Shown piece by piece: positions 60,501 to 64,000 of a stretch of DNA of 64,000 bases. The stretch is from Cryphonectria parasitica EP155. Its lineage: Eukaryota > Ascomycota > Sordariomycetes > Diaporthales > Cryphonectriaceae. Position 1 is the stretch's first letter, and each line of letters starts with the position of its first letter. Location of the stretch: assembly GCF_011745365.1 (NCBI RefSeq), contig NW_024468909.1, forward strand, positions 3,286,001-3,350,000. Direction: 5' to 3'. The notes below the pieces were generated by a model. The model did not search any database. It was not told the DNA's origin and saw only the letters and a list, made by a program, of their open reading frames with translations. The translations under genes were made by a program, and so were the position numbers.

Positions 60501-62154
60501 AGGTTACCCACAGAATGTCACACACACACACACCTACCTGGTGCCATGCTCTTCTTGACTCAGCTGCGTGCTGCGGCGGGCGCCAGGTCGGTAGGTCCGA
60601 GCGCTTCCGCTGGCTCAGGTCGACAGCCTCACCAACTGGATGGGGGGAAGGGGGGAGGGGGCGGACCATTACAGGCATGGAATAGGTGTCTTTCCTTTTT
60701 GAGAGGGTTGGTTCGGTCTTGTTGCATCCCCAAACATCCCCAGATCTACGTTGCGGCGAACAGTACTGTAATAGTAGCACCGCACCAACACCAACACCAA
60801 AGCACGAGTGCGTCGTATACCACCGTCCCCTCCCCTCTCTCCCCCCCTGCAGGTGGCAGGTGGCAGGCTTGTTCTGAGCCTAACCCGGAATCCCCCCATC
60901 CCTTCTCTCTCTCAAGGGCAGGAGATTGATGCGATGTGAATGATGGTAATGGTAATGGCGAGGTGGCGTTTTGCCCCCCTGCACAGGTGCGAAATGCCAT
61001 GTCGCCTGCACCAGGTCAGACACCAGCCAGACAACTGGAGACGGGTAAGCTGACGTTCACTTGTTGTTTGATGTTCGGCACAATCCATTCAGCTCATTGC
61101 GGTGTGAGACAGGATTTTTTATTCTCCTTTGTGGTGAGATCTGAATCGTGGCAAGGTGCAGTCGTCAATAAGGCTGAAGGATCTCTTTGTTGTCTCGATC
61201 TGAATCTACTACCCCTTGTGTGGCGAGGCCAAGTCAGACAGAGAGATAGAGAATACAGAAATGTTTGCGAAGTTATTGGCTACTATATTAGCACCCTGGT
61301 ACCCAATACGATTTAATACTGAATGTAGCCCAGAATCAGGCCTGCAACATTCATGCTCCTCCTCCAAAAACGGCCCAATGACTGAGTAACCCCTGTTCTC
61401 CTTCGTGTCCTTTGTCCCTGTCGTATTTCTCTCCCTCTCCCAGCGGACAGTCAGTCAGTCAGCCAGCCTTGAAGCTAGACCTCGAAAGCCTAACTCCCAA
61501 GTCATTACTATAATATTATTATGTACAGGGTAGGCCAGGCTCGATTCTCTTTACTCTAGGTAGATTTAAAGTTTTGAAATTTCCCATGTTGATTCCAACA
61601 GTCCTGGAAATTAATTCATGTCCCAGAAAAGAGAGACGAGAAATAGTTGTGAGCCCGTTGATCACATCTGCTACCAGCAGTTGTTGTACATGGTACGGCA
61701 TGTTATGGCACCTACGTGTAAGAAGTACTGTATCATAGTGGTCATTATGGACAGGTACTTACACGTGGACCAGGCCACTTCCCAGTAACCCACCTGCTGC
61801 CGGTCCGCTTCCGAGGCGGCGACAGGGCTGCCCTCCTCTGGGCGGGGCCAGGCCTAGTCGGGATCTCCTCCATCAAATCGGACAACCGCCAACATGCAGT
61901 GTGATCTTAGGACGAAGTTTCCGTGACATCGCCGTCTATCAAGTACCTTGGTCAACGCAGCTTCACCACAATCAATCTTCCCTCTGGACAAAGAAAGATA
62001 TTGAGCCGTTCATCTATTTGTGCACTTCCCTCCACGCTTCATGCTCAAGACTTGCCTCGTCCTGCGATATACAAGATCATCCTGCGCTGCTTCAAGAGCT
62101 TCTCTAAGCTTCTTCATCCAACCCCGCCGAGCCTTCTCGTCCTCGAAGATCATC

Positions 62155-64000
62155 ATGGCTCCTCCCAAGTCTGCTCACGAGTTCATTGATTTTTTGAACG
62201 CCTCGCCTACCCGTGAGTACTTCTCCCCCCCCCCCCCCACCTCCTTCCGCTCTCTCTCCCAGAGATTTTGCCTAAAGACTATGCATCTGTGGCTAATGCG
62301 CGCCTCACAGCCTACCATGCTGTTGCCGAGGCTGCTGCCCGCCTCGAGACTGCAGGTTTCAAGGGTATCAAAGAACGTGACAATTGGGGCTCGGAGCTAC
62401 TCCCCGGTGGCAAGGTTTGCTTGTTCCCCCCTCCCCCCCCGGTTCTTCACCTCGATTCAATTGATCTAATCAGTGGGTGGGCGCATTGACCGGCAATTCG
62501 ACTGACGAACAGTCCAGTACTACCTGACCCGCAACGCCTCGTCCATCGTGGCCTTCGCCGTCGGCAAGAAATGGGCACCTGGCAACCCCATCGGCATGGT
62601 CGGGGCGCACACCGACTCGCCCTGCCTGCGCATCAAGCCCGTGAGCAAGAAGACCAACGCCGGCTTCCTTCAGGTTGGCGTCGAGACCTACGGCGGTGGC
62701 ATCTGGCACACCTGGTTCGACCGTGACCTCTCCACTGCCGGCCGTGTGCTGGTCAAGGACGCCCAGGGCAACTTTGTGCAGAAGCTTATCAAGGTTGACA
62801 AGCCCATCCTGCGCATCCCTACCCTGGCCATCCATCTTCACAGGCAGAGCAACTTTGACCCCAACAAGGAGACCGAGCTGTTCCCCATCTGTGGCCTCGC
62901 CGAGGCGGAGCTCAACCGGTCCGGCAAGCCCCCTGCGGATGCCAAGAAGGACGGCGACGAATCCGCCGAGGCTGAGGGCGAGGATGCTGAGTTCCAACCC
63001 CTTAAGGCCATGACACAACGACACCACCCGTACCTGCTGGACGTCATTGCACAGCACGCCGGCGTCGATGCCGATGCCATCGTCGACTTCGAGCTGGTCC
63101 TCTACGACACGCAGAAGTCGTGCCTCGGTGGCCTCAACGACGAGTTCATCTTCTCGCCGCGCCTGGACAACCTCGGCATGACCTATTGCAGCGTCATGGG
63201 CCTGATCGCGTCCGTCCAAGATGAGAAGAGCCTAGACGATGAGTCCAGCATCCGCCTGATTGCGTGTTTCGACCACGAGGAGATCGGTTCCCTCACAGCG
63301 CAAGGTGCCAACTCCAACATGCTGCCGGCCGTCCTCCGCCGCCTGTCGGTCCTGCCAGCGGGTCGTTTCCATGAGGCCCCAGCTTCTGAAAAGTCGTACG
63401 AGCATGTACATTCCGATGACATTGCCACCGCGTTCGAGCAGACTCTGTCAACGTCATTCTTCGTGTCTGCGGACATGGCGCATAGCGTCAACCCCAACTA
63501 TCAGCAGAAATACGAATCGAACCACCAGCCTGAGATGAATAAGGGGATTGTCATAAAGAGTACGTTTGCCCTTCCCCCCTCCCTTTCCCTCCCAGTGCTT
63601 TTTTTTACTCTTTCTGCTTCGACTATTGAACATGACTGACTGGTTGGTTTGTTTGTATTTAGTCAACGCAAACCAGCGCTACGCCACCAACTCCCCTGGT
63701 ATCGTCCTCTTGCAAGAAGTCGCAAAGAAGGCCGGCGTGCCGCTGCAACTGTTTGTCGTCCGCAACGACTCGGCTTGCGGCAGCACCATTGGGCCAATGC
63801 TGTCCGCAAAAATGGGTGTACGCACGATCGACGTTGGAAACCCGCAGCTCAGTAGGTTTAATCTGTGATTCTGCCATACCTATGTCCTGTTCGATCTCGT
63901 GGGAGCAGACTTCAAAAAGAACCATTTTTTGCCATCTGCTGCTTAGGCATCTTTCATGACCATATCCAAGTAATCATAGCTCTCGAGGGAAATAATTACT
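62155..64000 (+). CDS. Aspartyl aminopeptidase, M18 family (5' part; continues past window)
   Basis: A cytosolic zinc metallopeptidase removing N-terminal Asp/Glu (DNPEP in animals, Ape4 in yeast). Exons 62155-62212, 62311-62414, 62518-63559 and 63663-63851 join in phase to give 464 residues. The last donor (GTAGGT at 63852) opens an intron that seems to run past the right edge, since no downstream sequence gives the expected S-M-H-S-x-R-E continuation. Family marks: the start ...FLNASPTPYHAVAEAA with the Tyr-His spanning intron 1, zinc ligand His85 in GAHTDSP, GGGIWHTWFDRDL, TQRHHPYL, FSPRLDNL, the catalytic/metal Glu pair in FDHEEIGS, and ADMAHSVNPNY. The last zinc-ligand His is not in the window. 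An acidic insert (DGDESAEAEGEDAE) lies before the TQRHHP segment. Intron 1 holds a 14-C run (62225-62238). It resembles the Ape4/DNPEP branch rather than vacuolar Ape1, lacking a propeptide. Confidence 0.92.
62225..62238 (+). repeat. Poly-C tract (14 nt) in aminopeptidase intron 1
   Basis: Fourteen C starting 12 nt after the donor site of intron 1 (donor at 62213). Confidence 0.9.

Larger units (their letters stand above)
53042..62154. other. 9.1 kb gene-free divergent interval
   Basis: Upstream of both the Mediator gene (-) and the aminopeptidase gene (+). I found no frame with recognisable protein content. The longest frames (215 codons minus at 53819-54466; 259 codons plus at 60150-60929) are low-quality mixtures of Arg/Ser/Pro/His. 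Several simple repeats lie here: AG repeat 54263-54282, GT repeat 56548-56573, CA repeat 56725-56745, GCAC/AACGC repeats 57518-57560, and C runs at 58596, 58783 and 59720. It may hold long untranslated leaders, non-coding transcripts or decayed DNA. Confidence 0.55.

Noticed and set aside
60150..60929. 259-codon plus-strand frame
   Set aside because: Mixed His/Thr/Arg/Ser sequence crossing simple CA-type repeats, with no domain and no splice-supported extension.

Overview
The window looks like a nuclear chromosome segment from a filamentous ascomycete (Pezizomycotina, most likely a Sordariomycete; this is inferred from protein flavour and gene structure). The evidence is: short GT..AG introns of about 50-160 nt, many with CTGAC/CTAAC-like branch sites; pyrimidine-rich promoters; long low-complexity tails; and proteins that read as fungal Tel1, Nup192, Mip1, Cul4, Mrt4, Mrpl51, U1-70K, Med15 and a Whi5/Nrm1-type repressor. 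I see no rRNA, tRNA, intact transposon, CRISPR array or prokaryotic-style operon. All exon joins below were worked out by hand from splice signals, reading phase and recalled family conservation. No alignment was run.

Layout, left to right: 1-4845 is gene-poor. It is followed by a Gln-rich hypothetical protein (+), a leucine-zipper/FAR1-like zinc-domain protein (-), triosephosphate isomerase (+), mitochondrial ribosomal protein mL43/Mrpl51 (-), U1 snRNP 70K (+), ribosome-assembly factor Mrt4 (-), cullin 4 (-), the 2937-residue Tel1/ATM kinase (-), nucleoporin Nup192 (+), a RING protein resembling Slx8 (-), mitochondrial DNA polymerase gamma Mip1 (+), a Whi5/Nrm1-like G1/S repressor (-), a Med15-type Mediator subunit (-), then a 9.1 kb gene-free divergent interval. 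The last feature is an aspartyl aminopeptidase (+) cut by the right edge.

Most genes are housekeeping and scattered in function, as usual for fungi. Several concern genome maintenance and nuclear organisation (Tel1, Cul4, the Slx8-like protein, Mip1, Nup192). I see no evidence that they form a coordinated cluster, apart from possible shared divergent promoters (tel1/nup192, mrpl51/U1-70K).

No convincing previously undescribed multi-gene system was found. The points most worth a second look are: the cluster of tiny exons that splits the Tel1 N-terminus; the leucine-zipper/FAR1-like single-copy protein; a C2H2-like finger in the tail of the Med15-type protein; a start-AGA-stop micro-uORF abutting the mip1 start; a short coiled-coil ORF in the tel1/nup192 promoter; at least fifteen G or C homopolymers of 11 or more bases confined to non-coding DNA; and the unusually long gene-free stretches.
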